In this document: one piece after another, positions 1 to 7,399 of the stretch
Position numbering within the stretch: the first letter of the stretch is position 1
Layout: each line of letters begins with the position of its first letter
Origin: an uncultured Oscillospiraceae bacterium
GTDB lineage: Bacteria; Bacillota; Clostridia; Oscillospirales; Ruminococcaceae
Reading direction: 5' to 3'
Assembly (NCBI GenBank): GCA_934448295.1
Contig: CAKSEY010000001.1
Span: 1-64,000 of the forward strand
DNA length: 64,000 bases
Position numbers and translations under genes: made by a program
The notes under the pieces: model-generated
What the model saw: the letters and a program-made list of their open reading frames with translations, nothing else
Databases searched by the model: none
Told to the model about the DNA's origin: nothing

Positions 1-64
1 CGACTTGCATGTGTTAGGCGTGCCGCCAGCGTTCGTCCTGAGCCAGGATCAAACTCTTTAAAGT
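1..64 (-). rRNA. rrs: 16S ribosomal RNA, 5' end only (cut by window edge)
   Basis: The reverse complement reads the universal start of bacterial 16S rRNA: AGAGTTTGATCCTGGCTCAG, then GACGAACGCTGGCGGC and the start of the variable V1 region. Only about the first 64 nt are present; the gene continues beyond the left edge. The 5' end is placed about 7 nt upstream of the AGAGTTTG motif by comparison with E. coli numbering, so it may be off by a few bases. It is transcribed leftward, away from the presumed origin, as expected for a highly expressed leading-strand operon. Confidence 0.97.
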
Positions 65-276
65 TTGTATCAAAACAGCTTTCGCCGTTCTAATCTTGGT
101 TCAGATAAACGCTAACGTTAATTAAATTAACGCAATCTGTGTTTATCCAGAATTTTTCTTGTTTCTCAACTTCGATATTCCTATCAAAGAATCGACAAGG
201 TAATGTTAATTCGTTCTGTATTGTTCAATTTTCAAGGAGCTTCTTTAACTCGTCCGCCCTCTCAGGCGACTTTGTT
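65..276 (-). other. rRNA operon leader between the promoters and 16S
   Basis: This AT-rich spacer carries no gene. On the minus strand it contains CCTTGAAAATTGAACAATA (about 215-234), a motif typical of Bacillota rRNA leaders and spacers that is involved in antitermination or 16S precursor processing. Short forward reading frames here (for example 139-429) have no start signal or homology and are treated as chance. Confidence 0.7.
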
Positions 277-305
277 ATTATATCACATCTTTTCGGTTTT
301 GTCAA
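277..305 (-). promoter_or_regulatory. rRNA promoter, proximal copy
   Basis: Read on the minus strand: TTGACA (300-305), 17-bp spacer, TATAAT (277-282). Both hexamers match the sigma-A consensus exactly. It is the nearest of three near-identical promoters to the 16S gene. Confidence 0.93.
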
Positions 306-388
306 GTACTTTCTGAAAATATTTTTTTATTTTCTTCAAGTTCTTATCAAACCTTCAAAGAAGCGACTTTCTTTTCGAAAGCTTATTT

Positions 389-417
389 ATTATATCACAT
401 TCTTTTGTGTTTGTCAA
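389..417 (-). promoter_or_regulatory. rRNA promoter, middle copy
   Basis: Minus strand TTGACA (412-417), 17-bp spacer, TATAAT (389-394). The stretch around the -10 element (GTGATATAATA) repeats that of the proximal copy about 112 bp away. Confidence 0.93.
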
Positions 418-492
418 GAGGTTTCTTGAATTTTTTTCAAAAGTTTTTCGTGATTTTTTAGCTTTCAGCGCCTCATCTCTGACGGCTTGTCT

Positions 493-521
493 ATTATATC
501 ACCTTTTTCATCGTTTGTCAA
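493..521 (-). promoter_or_regulatory. rRNA promoter, distal copy
   Basis: Minus strand TTGACA (516-521), 17-bp spacer, TATAAT (493-498). It is the third copy, about 104 bp upstream of the middle one. Three tandem consensus promoters fit a growth-rate controlled rRNA operon. Confidence 0.92.
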
Positions 522-612
522 CCCCTTTCTTCAAAAATATTATAATTTTTTCTTTTTACATATTTCAAGGCTGTTTTTAATATAAATAGACAAGTTACAG
601 AAAGGAGCGCTC

Positions 613-1749
613 ATGAAAAGGATACTTTCATTTACACTCGCACTTGTCTTTATTTTATTTTTCTTTCCTTATATAGCGATAGCGGAGGAGCAGGTCCCCG
701 CTCCCCGCGCCGCCATTCTTATGGAAGCCACCACCGGGCAGGTTCTCTATTCAGTAAACGCACAGGAGAAGCTCCCTATGGCTTCTATAACAAAGGTTAT
801 GTCCCTGCTTGTTCTTTCCGATATGATAGACGCAGGAACTCTCGCCCTGACCGATACCGTGAAAGCGTCCTCTTACGCGTCCTCTGCGGAGGGCTCCGTC
901 ATCTGGCTGGAGCCGGGCGAGGAAATGGCCGCCGCCGAACTTATAGAAGCCGTGATAATCAGCTCCGCCAACGACGCCGTTATCGCCCTGGCGGAGCACG
1001 CCGCCGGCAGCGAGGCTCAGTTCGTCAAGCTGATGAACAAGCGCGCAAAGGATATGGGGCTAAAAAATACCCGCTTCACCGGCTGTGTGGGGTTTGACGC
1101 AGAGGGGCACTATTCCTCCGCCGAGGACATAGCGATAATGACCGCCGAGCTCATGCAGAAGGAATACTACCGCGGCTGGTTCCTGACATGGCTGGATTAT
1201 CTGCGCGGGGGAGCCACTCAGCTCCTCAACACGAACAAGCTGGTGCGCTATTACGACGGAATTATCGGCGGAAAAACCGGAACCACCGACGGTGCCGGCT
1301 GCTGCCTTACCGCCTGTGCGGAGCGCGGCGATATGCGGCTTGTGGCGGTAGTTCTCGGCTGCGGGGATGATCCGGCGCGCTTCGAAAAAGCGGAGGAGCT
1401 ACTTGATTACGGCTTTTCCAGCTTCGAGAAATTCACCCCGGAGATAGACAGCCGCGAACTGAAAGCTATCCCGATAGAGCGCGGCGAAATCACCGAAATA
1501 AAGCCGATGGTGAAGCAGACCGGCGAATGTATTATAAAGAAAGGCCGCTCCGGCAGCGTGAAATATGAATACACCTTCGTGGAAAAGCTGGAGGCTCCCG
1601 TGGAAAAAGGGCAGTTTGTGGGCGAATATCTCGTGACCCTTGACGGAGTGGAGGTCTACCACTCGGATATAGTCGCCAGGGAGGCCGTCCGGCGCATGAC
1701 GTTTGGTATGTATTTTGTTCATATTCTTTCGGATATGTTCACGTTCTAG
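613..1749 (+). CDS. dacF: D-alanyl-D-alanine carboxypeptidase (PBP5/DacF type)
   Basis: A 378-residue exported serine peptidase that trims the terminal D-Ala from peptidoglycan pentapeptides. An N-terminal signal sequence (about residues 1-24, hydrophobic core then AIAEE) is followed by the three penicillin-binding motifs of peptidase family S11: SxxK as S58-I-T-K61, SxN as S118-A-N120, and KTG in GGKTGTTDG near residue 220. The C-terminal part (about 260-350) fits the PBP5 C-terminal beta domain, and the last 20 residues are hydrophobic/amphipathic, as in membrane-anchored family members. Length is normal for the family. The start is fixed by the RBS GAAAGGAG just upstream of ATG 613. It stands alone, facing away from the rRNA operon. 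The assignment to DacF rather than DacA or DacB is by general similarity only. Confidence 0.93.
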   Translation: MKRILSFTLALVFILFFFPYIAIAEEQVPAPRAAILMEATTGQVLYSVNAQEKLPMASITKVMSLLVLSDMIDAGTLALTDTVKASSYASSAEGSVIWLEPGEEMAAAELIEAVIISSANDAVIALAEHAAGSEAQFVKLMNKRAKDMGLKNTRFTGCVGFDAEGHYSSAEDIAIMTAELMQKEYYRGWFLTWLDYLRGGATQLLNTNKLVRYYDGIIGGKTGTTDGAGCCLTACAERGDMRLVAVVLGCGDDPARFEKAEELLDYGFSSFEKFTPEIDSRELKAIPIERGEITEIKPMVKQTGECIIKKGRSGSVKYEYTFVEKLEAPVEKGQFVGEYLVTLDGVEVYHSDIVAREAVRRMTFGMYFVHILSDMFTF

Positions 1750-1811
1750 GCAAAAAACCGCCGAAAACTTCCGGAAACCGCTGTATTAAAGCGAAAATTC
1801 GCATAAAGGTC

Positions 1812-1840
1812 TTGACATTTTGCGTGAAATGATATAAAAT
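1812..1840 (+). promoter_or_regulatory. Promoter of the structured RNA region
   Basis: TTGACA (1812-1817), 17-bp spacer, TAAAAT (1835-1840); an overlapping TATAAA at 1833 gives a 15-bp spacer. No credible protein start follows in the next 600 bp, so this strong promoter appears to serve a non-coding transcript starting near 1847. Confidence 0.75.
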
Positions 1841-1846
1841 AAAGAT

Positions 1847-2470
1847 GAATAAAGCTGAAGGTGTACAAGCCTGATCGCTATCGGGAGCGTTGACGGGGAG
1901 TTACACATGTGGCAGAGTTCCGGCGCATTTGTCTGGCGGTGCTTCCGCGGGGGACGCTGCGCTGTAAGCGGTTCGAAAGGATCGCCGCATATGCCTACCG
2001 ATATTATCAGGCGCTTGATTTCCGGGTACACACGGTCATCAGCTATCACAGCCTTTCTGCAAAGTCCCGCAGACGGGTCACGGCGCCGGGCAGATAAAGG
2101 TCATGGCAGACTTCGGCAGGAGATTCGGTCGCACCCCGGGGAGCAAAGGTTCCTTTGCGCTGGCAAAGCCGCTGTATTCCGGAAGAATACAGCCCGGACA
2201 TGACGCACAGAGATCGGTTCCTAGCGTGATACGATATGGTAAGCCTTGCGGTCCGTCCGTTCCGGTTCACCGTTTCGATCAGGTAAAACTGCTGATTTTC
2301 ACGCGTTCTTCCCTTCGGGTTAAATAGAGAAGGTTTTAAATTGACTCACTCTTTGAGAGGGGTCGTATTACGAACACCTTGACCGCTGAGCTAAGGTAAT
2401 CGCAATACGGCCTCCTTTCTTTATATGGAGATAAAAAACCAGCCCCGCTTATAAACAGGGCTGGTTTTTG
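1847..2470 (+). ncRNA. Candidate large structured non-coding RNA, class unassigned
   Basis: About 620 nt lie between a consensus promoter and a strong terminator, with no convincing protein gene. The sequence is rich in helices: GTGTA 1861-1865 pairs with TACAC 1902-1906 and encloses CCTGAT/ATCGGG (1870-1875/1880-1885); GCGGTTC-GAAA-GGATCGC (1968-1985) is a 7-bp stem with a GNRA tetraloop; CCCG-CAGA-CGGG lies at 2066-2077; GCTGTATTC/GAATACAGC (2171-2179/2185-2193) is a perfect 9-bp stem; a C-UUCG-G tetraloop is at 2313-2318; and a 12-bp stem with one mismatch (2361-2372/2401-2412) holds an inner ACCTT/AAGGT stem. It lacks the hallmark motifs of RNase P RNA, tmRNA and SRP RNA. Size and host type are compatible with ornate large RNAs such as ROOL or OLE, but I could not confirm either from memory. 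The 98- and 62-codon frames inside have no ribosome site or family resemblance. Confidence 0.6.
2433..2469. terminator. Bidirectional terminator
   Basis: AACCAGCCC (2437-2445) pairs with GGGCTGGTT (2458-2466), flanked by A-runs and T-runs on both sides. It can end the rightward RNA from 1847 and the leftward GH5 gene, whose stop codon lies 4 bp away. Confidence 0.9.
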
Positions 2471-2473
2471 TTA

Positions 2474-3694
2474 TTATGCCGCTTCCTGAGAGGACGCCGT
2501 TCCCGGCTTTTCAGGGGTGTAGTCCTCGCCGCTCACCGCACGCAGAAGCGCCGAGTGCATCTGCTCGCTGCGCCATGTGTTGGTGCTTCTGTCTATCTGA
2601 CCGTTACCGTTGTCCCAGAGGAATGTGGCTATTCCGTAGTCATGGCAGAGCTTCACAAGCTTCTCGCAGAAGAAAATGCAGCTATTGAAGTCGTTTCCGC
2701 TTGCCGCATATTCTCCCACTATCACCGGAACTCCCTTATCGACGAAGTTTGTTTTCATCATTCCGATGAGCCGCTCCATCTCCTGCTGTTCAGAAGCGGT
2801 TCCCCACTCGTTCTTTATATTAGTGGTGCAGAAATCCCACGGCGTGTAGTAGTGCACGGAAACCATACAGCGCCCCGCCGGGTCCTCCGGCATGACGTAG
2901 CGCGAATCGCAGGTCTTTGCGATATCCGTCCAGTAGCCCGCTATAAGCAGATGTCTGACCGGATTCTTGCCCCCGGCAGAGCGTATGAGGTTCACAAACT
3001 CCTGATTCAGCGAATTGAGGGTTTCGTATGCCTTTTTTGTAGAAAGACTGTCGAATCCCACCTCGTTCATGCTCTCGAATATCAGCTTCTCGTCATAGTC
3101 CTGGAACCGCTCCGCTATCTGAGTCCACAGCCGCTTGTACCGCGCAAGGGTGCCGTCGTAATCCGTCGCCGCATTGCATATCCACGCGCCGAACTGCGGG
3201 TCTCCGCCGCCGTCGTGGTGCACGTTGATTATAACATACATTCCAAGGTCATAGGCGTAATCGACAACTTCCTGCACCCTGTCCATCCATGCCGAGGTAA
3301 CGTTTCCCTCCGCGTCAATGTGGTCGCGCCATGTCACTGGGATACGCACCGCATTGACCCCGCTGTCAAGCAGTGCCTGAAACAGCTCCTTTGTCGCCCG
3401 GGGATTTCCCCACAGCGTTTCGTCCGGCTCCTGACCGTCCTCCGCGTGTTCGTTGATTATTCCGTCGCCGTCCCGGTCAGCCTGGCAGGAATCCAGCGTG
3501 TCGCCGAGGTTCCAACCTATCTTCATATCGTTTACTATCTCCTGTGAGCTCAGCCCCGAGATATCCGGACTCTGTTCCTCCTGAGCCTCCGCAGTAACAA
3601 CGGTTTCCTCCGTCCCGGAGACCGCACTGCCCCCGGAACACCCCGCCGAAAGAAACATAGAAGCAACAAGCAAAGCACTGAGTAATTTCTTCAT
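2474..3694 (-). CDS. Glycoside hydrolase family 5 endoglucanase, lipoprotein
   Basis: A 406-residue secreted cellulase that hydrolyses internal beta-1,4-glucan bonds. The N-terminus is a lipoprotein signal with lipobox LSAGC (lipidated Cys19), then a short Ser/Glu-rich linker to about residue 50. The catalytic domain begins with the clan A/GH5 motif IGWNLGDTLD (59-68), continues through NVHHDGG (157-163), has the acid/base in MNEV (E211) and the nucleophile in VGEYA (E328), and ends around LWDNGN. Residues 73-82 carry an unusual Asp-rich calcium-loop-like insertion (DRDGDGIINE) just after the first motif. No dockerin or carbohydrate-binding module is present; membrane attachment replaces them. 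The gene is divergent from an AraC-type regulator 135 bp away that may control it. The ATG start is preceded by AGAGGTG. Confidence 0.93.
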   Translation of the reverse strand: MKKLLSALLVASMFLSAGCSGGSAVSGTEETVVTAEAQEEQSPDISGLSSQEIVNDMKIGWNLGDTLDSCQADRDGDGIINEHAEDGQEPDETLWGNPRATKELFQALLDSGVNAVRIPVTWRDHIDAEGNVTSAWMDRVQEVVDYAYDLGMYVIINVHHDGGGDPQFGAWICNAATDYDGTLARYKRLWTQIAERFQDYDEKLIFESMNEVGFDSLSTKKAYETLNSLNQEFVNLIRSAGGKNPVRHLLIAGYWTDIAKTCDSRYVMPEDPAGRCMVSVHYYTPWDFCTTNIKNEWGTASEQQEMERLIGMMKTNFVDKGVPVIVGEYAASGNDFNSCIFFCEKLVKLCHDYGIATFLWDNGNGQIDRSTNTWRSEQMHSALLRAVSGEDYTPEKPGTASSQEAA

Positions 3695-3780
3695 ATCTGC
3701 ACCTCTCTGAATGTATTGCAGGAATTCCCGCCTGATAATTATAATATAGCACTTATTATCGCATTTTCATATCACATATG

Positions 3781-3809
3781 TTGCTTTTATTGCAGATTTG
3801 TTGTATAAT
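3781..3809 (+). promoter_or_regulatory. Promoter of the AraC-type regulator gene
   Basis: TTGCTT (3781-3786), 17-bp spacer, TATAAT (3804-3809), 20 bp before the RBS AGAGGAG and ATG 3830. Confidence 0.75.
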
Positions 3810-3829
3810 CAGACAGAGGAGATGAGACC

Positions 3830-4555
3830 ATGAGCAAAGACAGCACCCAGCTCCGGCTGTATCTTATGAAGGAACAGGGGCTCCCCCACCCGCCGCACGG
3901 CGAGGAGCAGGAATTCTACCGCCTTGTGACCTCCGGCGACACCGAGGGCATAGAGCGCCTGCGCGAGAAATACCCCGCCGTCCCGCCGGAGGACACGGAC
4001 AAGGGCAGGCTCTCTGACGACCCTGTGCGCAACGAGATATACCACCTGATAGCGAACTGCACCATCATAACCCGCCGCTGTATAGCCGCCGGAATGCCGC
4101 AGGAGGACGCCTATTCCCTCAGCGATATGTTTATCAGAAAGGCAGACCGCTGCCGCCGCGTGGAGGACGTGCGCTCCGTGAACGACGAGATAGCCATGGA
4201 GTTCGCCCGCCGCATGAAGCGCATAAAGAGCCGCGTTCTCTCCCCTGCGGTGCGCCGCGCGGTAAGTTATATCTCGGATAACCTTCACAGGAAGCTCACC
4301 GCCGCCGGGATAGCCGAAAAGACCGGCTGCGACCGGAGTTACCTTGCGGTGCTGTTCCGCCGAGAGCTGGGACAGTCTATCACGCAGTATATTCTGTCAA
4401 GACGTATCGAAGCCGCGCAGAGCCTTATCTCTGGCGGAGTGCCGCTCTCCGGGATATGGGCGCTTCTCGGCTTCTCGTCCCAGAGCCATTTCTGCCGTAG
4501 ATTCCGGGAGCAGACCGGAATGACCCCCGGAGAATTCCGCGACAGCATGATATAA
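3830..4555 (+). CDS. AraC-family transcriptional regulator
   Basis: A 241-residue protein whose last ~100 residues (about 140-241) are an AraC/XylS DNA-binding domain with two helix-turn-helix units: LTAAGIAEKTGCDRSYLAVLF, then LSGIWALLGFSSQSHFCRRF and the closing signature QTGMTPGEFR. The N-terminal ~130 residues are helical, charged, and not a cupin or PAS sensor; they resemble the small accessory region of Clostridial AraC regulators but carry no domain I can name. The start at ATG 3830 has the RBS AGAGGAG. It is transcribed away from the GH5 cellulase gene, which makes regulation of that gene by a plant-polysaccharide signal plausible but unproven. It ends in a bidirectional terminator shared with the ABC operon. 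Confidence 0.9.
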   Translation: MSKDSTQLRLYLMKEQGLPHPPHGEEQEFYRLVTSGDTEGIERLREKYPAVPPEDTDKGRLSDDPVRNEIYHLIANCTIITRRCIAAGMPQEDAYSLSDMFIRKADRCRRVEDVRSVNDEIAMEFARRMKRIKSRVLSPAVRRAVSYISDNLHRKLTAAGIAEKTGCDRSYLAVLFRRELGQSITQYILSRRIEAAQSLISGGVPLSGIWALLGFSSQSHFCRRFREQTGMTPGEFRDSMI

Positions 4556-4598
4556 AAAACGGGCTGCACCCTAATCACAGGTGCAGCCCGCATTTTTT
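4554..4598. terminator. Bidirectional terminator
   Basis: GGGCTGCACC (4561-4570) pairs perfectly with GGTGCAGCCC (4580-4589), with A6 before and T6 after. It serves the AraC gene (+) and the ABC permease gene (-), whose stop codon overlaps its edge. Confidence 0.92.
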
Positions 4599-7386
4599 AA
4601 TCTTCGCCGAGTTTCAGTGCCTTGTTAATATTTATCCGCTTGATAATGCCGCCGAGCACCGCAAAGCCGCCCACAAGCATTATGGCAATGATAACGTACA
4701 TCTTTATGTAGTCTCCCGCGTCCCCGCGCACGATAAACGGAGGAACCTGATCCGCCGCGTCGTACATTGTCCGGAACATCGGCACGAACATATCGCTTGC
4801 CACGCCGCCGATAACGAATCCCATCGCTATTGAGGCAAGGCTGACAAGAAGCTGCTCCCAGCCCAGCGTAGCGATTATCTCCTTAAAGGTCACGCCCATC
4901 GCCCTAAGCACGCCGAATTGCAGCGTGCGCGAACGTATCGAGATTATCCAGTAGATAAGGAAGCCTATAACCGTCATCAGCATGATTACCACGAAGCCGA
5001 GGGTCAGCGCGCCGTTCATGCCCTGGAGCGCCGGGTCGGTCTTTTCCTCGATAAGCTGCTGGCTGCTGTCCTTTATCCTCTGGATTTTGAGATTCTTCTC
5101 CGAGATATCCGCGTAGAGCTGTTCGCTGGTGGCGCCGTCCTGCATTTTCAGCCATACCTGATACGGCTGGAGCTCTATCAGCCTGCGGAGATAGTTGTAA
5201 TTGCACACGAGGAAGTCCTTTGTAATGCCTGTGGGAGTTCCGTCCTCAGTCTCTATCTGCGCGTTGGGGTTTATTCCCGGCCAGTAGTCCACGAATGCTA
5301 TAACCGTGAGGTCAACGCTGTCGTTGCCGCTTATCTTCACCGAAAGGGTATCCCCGAGCTGCATGCCCTTTTCCTCCCAGCTCCTTGAAGCCAGCACGCC
5401 CGACCTGCACTCCACCAGCGCCGAGCAGTAGTTCCACCAGTGCACCGGAAGAAGGTCGTTCCTGAACCACGCCGTCTGCGAGAATTTACCCGGCTCTATC
5501 GCCATAAGGTCAGCCGCGTTGTCCGAGCGCACGCCGCCGTAGGTAACCTTTGCGTCCGTGCGGAGCACGCGCGTTGCCGTCTCCACGCCCGCGAGATTTT
5601 CGTAATCCTCCATGTCTATCTCGACGTAGCTTGTGTCGTCGTCAACGCTCTGAAGCCGCCAGTATGCGTCTATTACAACGTCTGCGCCGTTGTTGTAGTA
5701 TATCCTGTCGGATTTGCTGTTGTTTATCGCCCGGGCGGTGTTCGCCGAGAATATTCCCAGCGCAAAGGTAACGGAAAGGAACAGCATGAGGAATCTCTCC
5801 CTGCCGCCCTGCGACCTTGCCACCGAGGTTATCGCTATGTACTGCGGCACCGACCAGAAGCGCTTTCCTATATAGTATATCAGCCGCAGGAGATACGGAT
5901 AAACGCGTATGAACAGCAGACCCGCACCCATGATGAACATTGTCGAGAACACGAAGTACAGCGGATTTATAGTTCCGTCCGAAACATAGGTACCGTCCGC
6001 GAAAAGCCTTCTGATGCTCCTTGCCGTCAGGAAATACCATACCAGCGAACCCGCGATGAGGATAACGTCTACGCACAGCTTCTCCCACAGGGACATCTTC
6101 ACGACCTTAGCCTTGCTCTGCTTGTACTTTACAATGCTGAGCTTTGAAGCCGGGATTATCGGCAGCATAGTCGTCACGAAGAATATGACCACCGCGATAA
6201 GCGCGTAAATGAACGCGTCAAGGCTGAGCTTCGCATGGAGCCCCGTGCGGTTGACGAACTCCAGGAACCCGTTGGAAACACCCAGGAAGCTGCACAGCAG
6301 CAGCCCTATAAACGGCGCTATGATAAACGTGGCAAGTCCCAGAACGCCCGCCTCCATCGCATAAATCGCGAATATCTGCTTTGAGGAGGCTCCGCGGCTC
6401 TTGAACACGGCTATCTCGTTCTTTTCCTGCTCAACGTTCAGCTGGGACACCATGAACAGGTAGAACGCCAGCATAACTATTGTCGGTATCTGGAGGATCC
6501 ACAGCATTGATTTCAGGTTCGCAGCCCTTTCGGCATATTCCGCCAGAATACTGTTTATCCCCATGGAGAACCGCAGGTCGTTCTGCGGGTAGATGTCAAA
6601 GTCCTCGTCTATGCTCTTGGTCACTGAATCAAGATCGTTGAGGTCCATCTTCTGATAGTCGAAGGAGTACCTACACTGCGCCTCTGCCAGCGTAGTAACT
6701 CCCGTATCGAGGTAATCCCCCATGAATGTGTCGTAATCGAGGAACATCGCATTCAGATAGTCCTCCATCGTCTCCGACCAGTAGCTGTCGTTTTCGCTGG
6801 ACTGCTGGAACACTCCTACCACCGTGACATACAGCGGCTCTGCGGAGGAATAGAAGCTGTTCTGTATCTGATATGTGCCGCCGCAGGAAATATCCAGTAT
6901 CTTCAGGCACTCCTCGTTGGCAATGACCTCAAAGGTGCCGTCCGGGAGCTGCCCCGGCTCGTACATACGTCCCTGAATAAGCTCGATATGCTCGTCTATG
7001 CCGCTCATGCCTATCATTTTCACCCGGGCAGTCTTGCCGCTGGTGATGTACATATAGCTGTCGGTGAGAATAGTCTTGCTGTCCGCCTGCGGCATATTTA
7101 TCTTCGCGGTGCGGCTGTCCACAAGCGCCGTCATATTCTCCACCGAGGTGCGCCGCTCTTCGTTTGAAGCCTTCAGCGGAATGGAATCCGTCACGACATA
7201 TTCGCCCGGATACAGCCCGGTCTCCTGCTGATACGCCTGCATATCCTTTATAAGTATACGCTGCAGCGAGGAATCCATATATATCGGCACGGTGCTCATC
7301 ATTCCCGCCGCCAGCAGGAATCCGATGAACAGGCACAGCACCATCCAGCGGGTGCTGCGCATTTTTCTGAATAATAAAGTCAGCAT
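4597..7386 (-). CDS. ABC transporter permease, FtsX/MacB type, two FtsX modules
   Basis: A 929-residue membrane protein. An N-terminal transmembrane helix (about 14-35) is followed by a large extracellular MacB-like periplasmic-core domain (about 40-300), three helices (about 305-420), another membrane-proximal block, a second extracellular region (about 560-770), and a C-terminal FtsX module with three helices (about 775-920; motif RTLQFGVLRAMGVTFKEI). This duplicated layout is that of mechanotransmission exporters for antimicrobials or lipids. It is the second gene of a two-gene operon: the adaptor's stop lies 13 bp upstream of its ATG. No ATP-binding subunit is encoded with it, so it must borrow one from elsewhere in the genome or be incomplete as a transporter. 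Substrate cannot be told from sequence. Confidence 0.9.
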   Translation of the reverse strand: MLTLLFRKMRSTRWMVLCLFIGFLLAAGMMSTVPIYMDSSLQRILIKDMQAYQQETGLYPGEYVVTDSIPLKASNEERRTSVENMTALVDSRTAKINMPQADSKTILTDSYMYITSGKTARVKMIGMSGIDEHIELIQGRMYEPGQLPDGTFEVIANEECLKILDISCGGTYQIQNSFYSSAEPLYVTVVGVFQQSSENDSYWSETMEDYLNAMFLDYDTFMGDYLDTGVTTLAEAQCRYSFDYQKMDLNDLDSVTKSIDEDFDIYPQNDLRFSMGINSILAEYAERAANLKSMLWILQIPTIVMLAFYLFMVSQLNVEQEKNEIAVFKSRGASSKQIFAIYAMEAGVLGLATFIIAPFIGLLLCSFLGVSNGFLEFVNRTGLHAKLSLDAFIYALIAVVIFFVTTMLPIIPASKLSIVKYKQSKAKVVKMSLWEKLCVDVILIAGSLVWYFLTARSIRRLFADGTYVSDGTINPLYFVFSTMFIMGAGLLFIRVYPYLLRLIYYIGKRFWSVPQYIAITSVARSQGGRERFLMLFLSVTFALGIFSANTARAINNSKSDRIYYNNGADVVIDAYWRLQSVDDDTSYVEIDMEDYENLAGVETATRVLRTDAKVTYGGVRSDNAADLMAIEPGKFSQTAWFRNDLLPVHWWNYCSALVECRSGVLASRSWEEKGMQLGDTLSVKISGNDSVDLTVIAFVDYWPGINPNAQIETEDGTPTGITKDFLVCNYNYLRRLIELQPYQVWLKMQDGATSEQLYADISEKNLKIQRIKDSSQQLIEEKTDPALQGMNGALTLGFVVIMLMTVIGFLIYWIISIRSRTLQFGVLRAMGVTFKEIIATLGWEQLLVSLASIAMGFVIGGVASDMFVPMFRTMYDAADQVPPFIVRGDAGDYIKMYVIIAIMLVGGFAVLGGIIKRININKALKLGED

Positions 7387-7399
7387 TGTACCCGCCTCC

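Noticed and set aside
139..429. 96-codon frame in the rRNA leader
   Set aside because: It covers two of the three rRNA promoters on the other strand, has low-complexity Phe/Ser composition and no start signal.
1907..2203. 98-codon and 62-codon forward frames as protein genes
   Set aside because: No ribosome site, no recognisable family, atypical composition, and they overlap conserved-looking RNA helices.
1847..2470. RNase P RNA, tmRNA or SRP RNA
   Set aside because: The GAGGAAAGUCC and ACAGAA motifs of RNase P, the tag frame and tRNA-like ends of tmRNA, and the GGAAGCAGC-type SRP loop are all absent.
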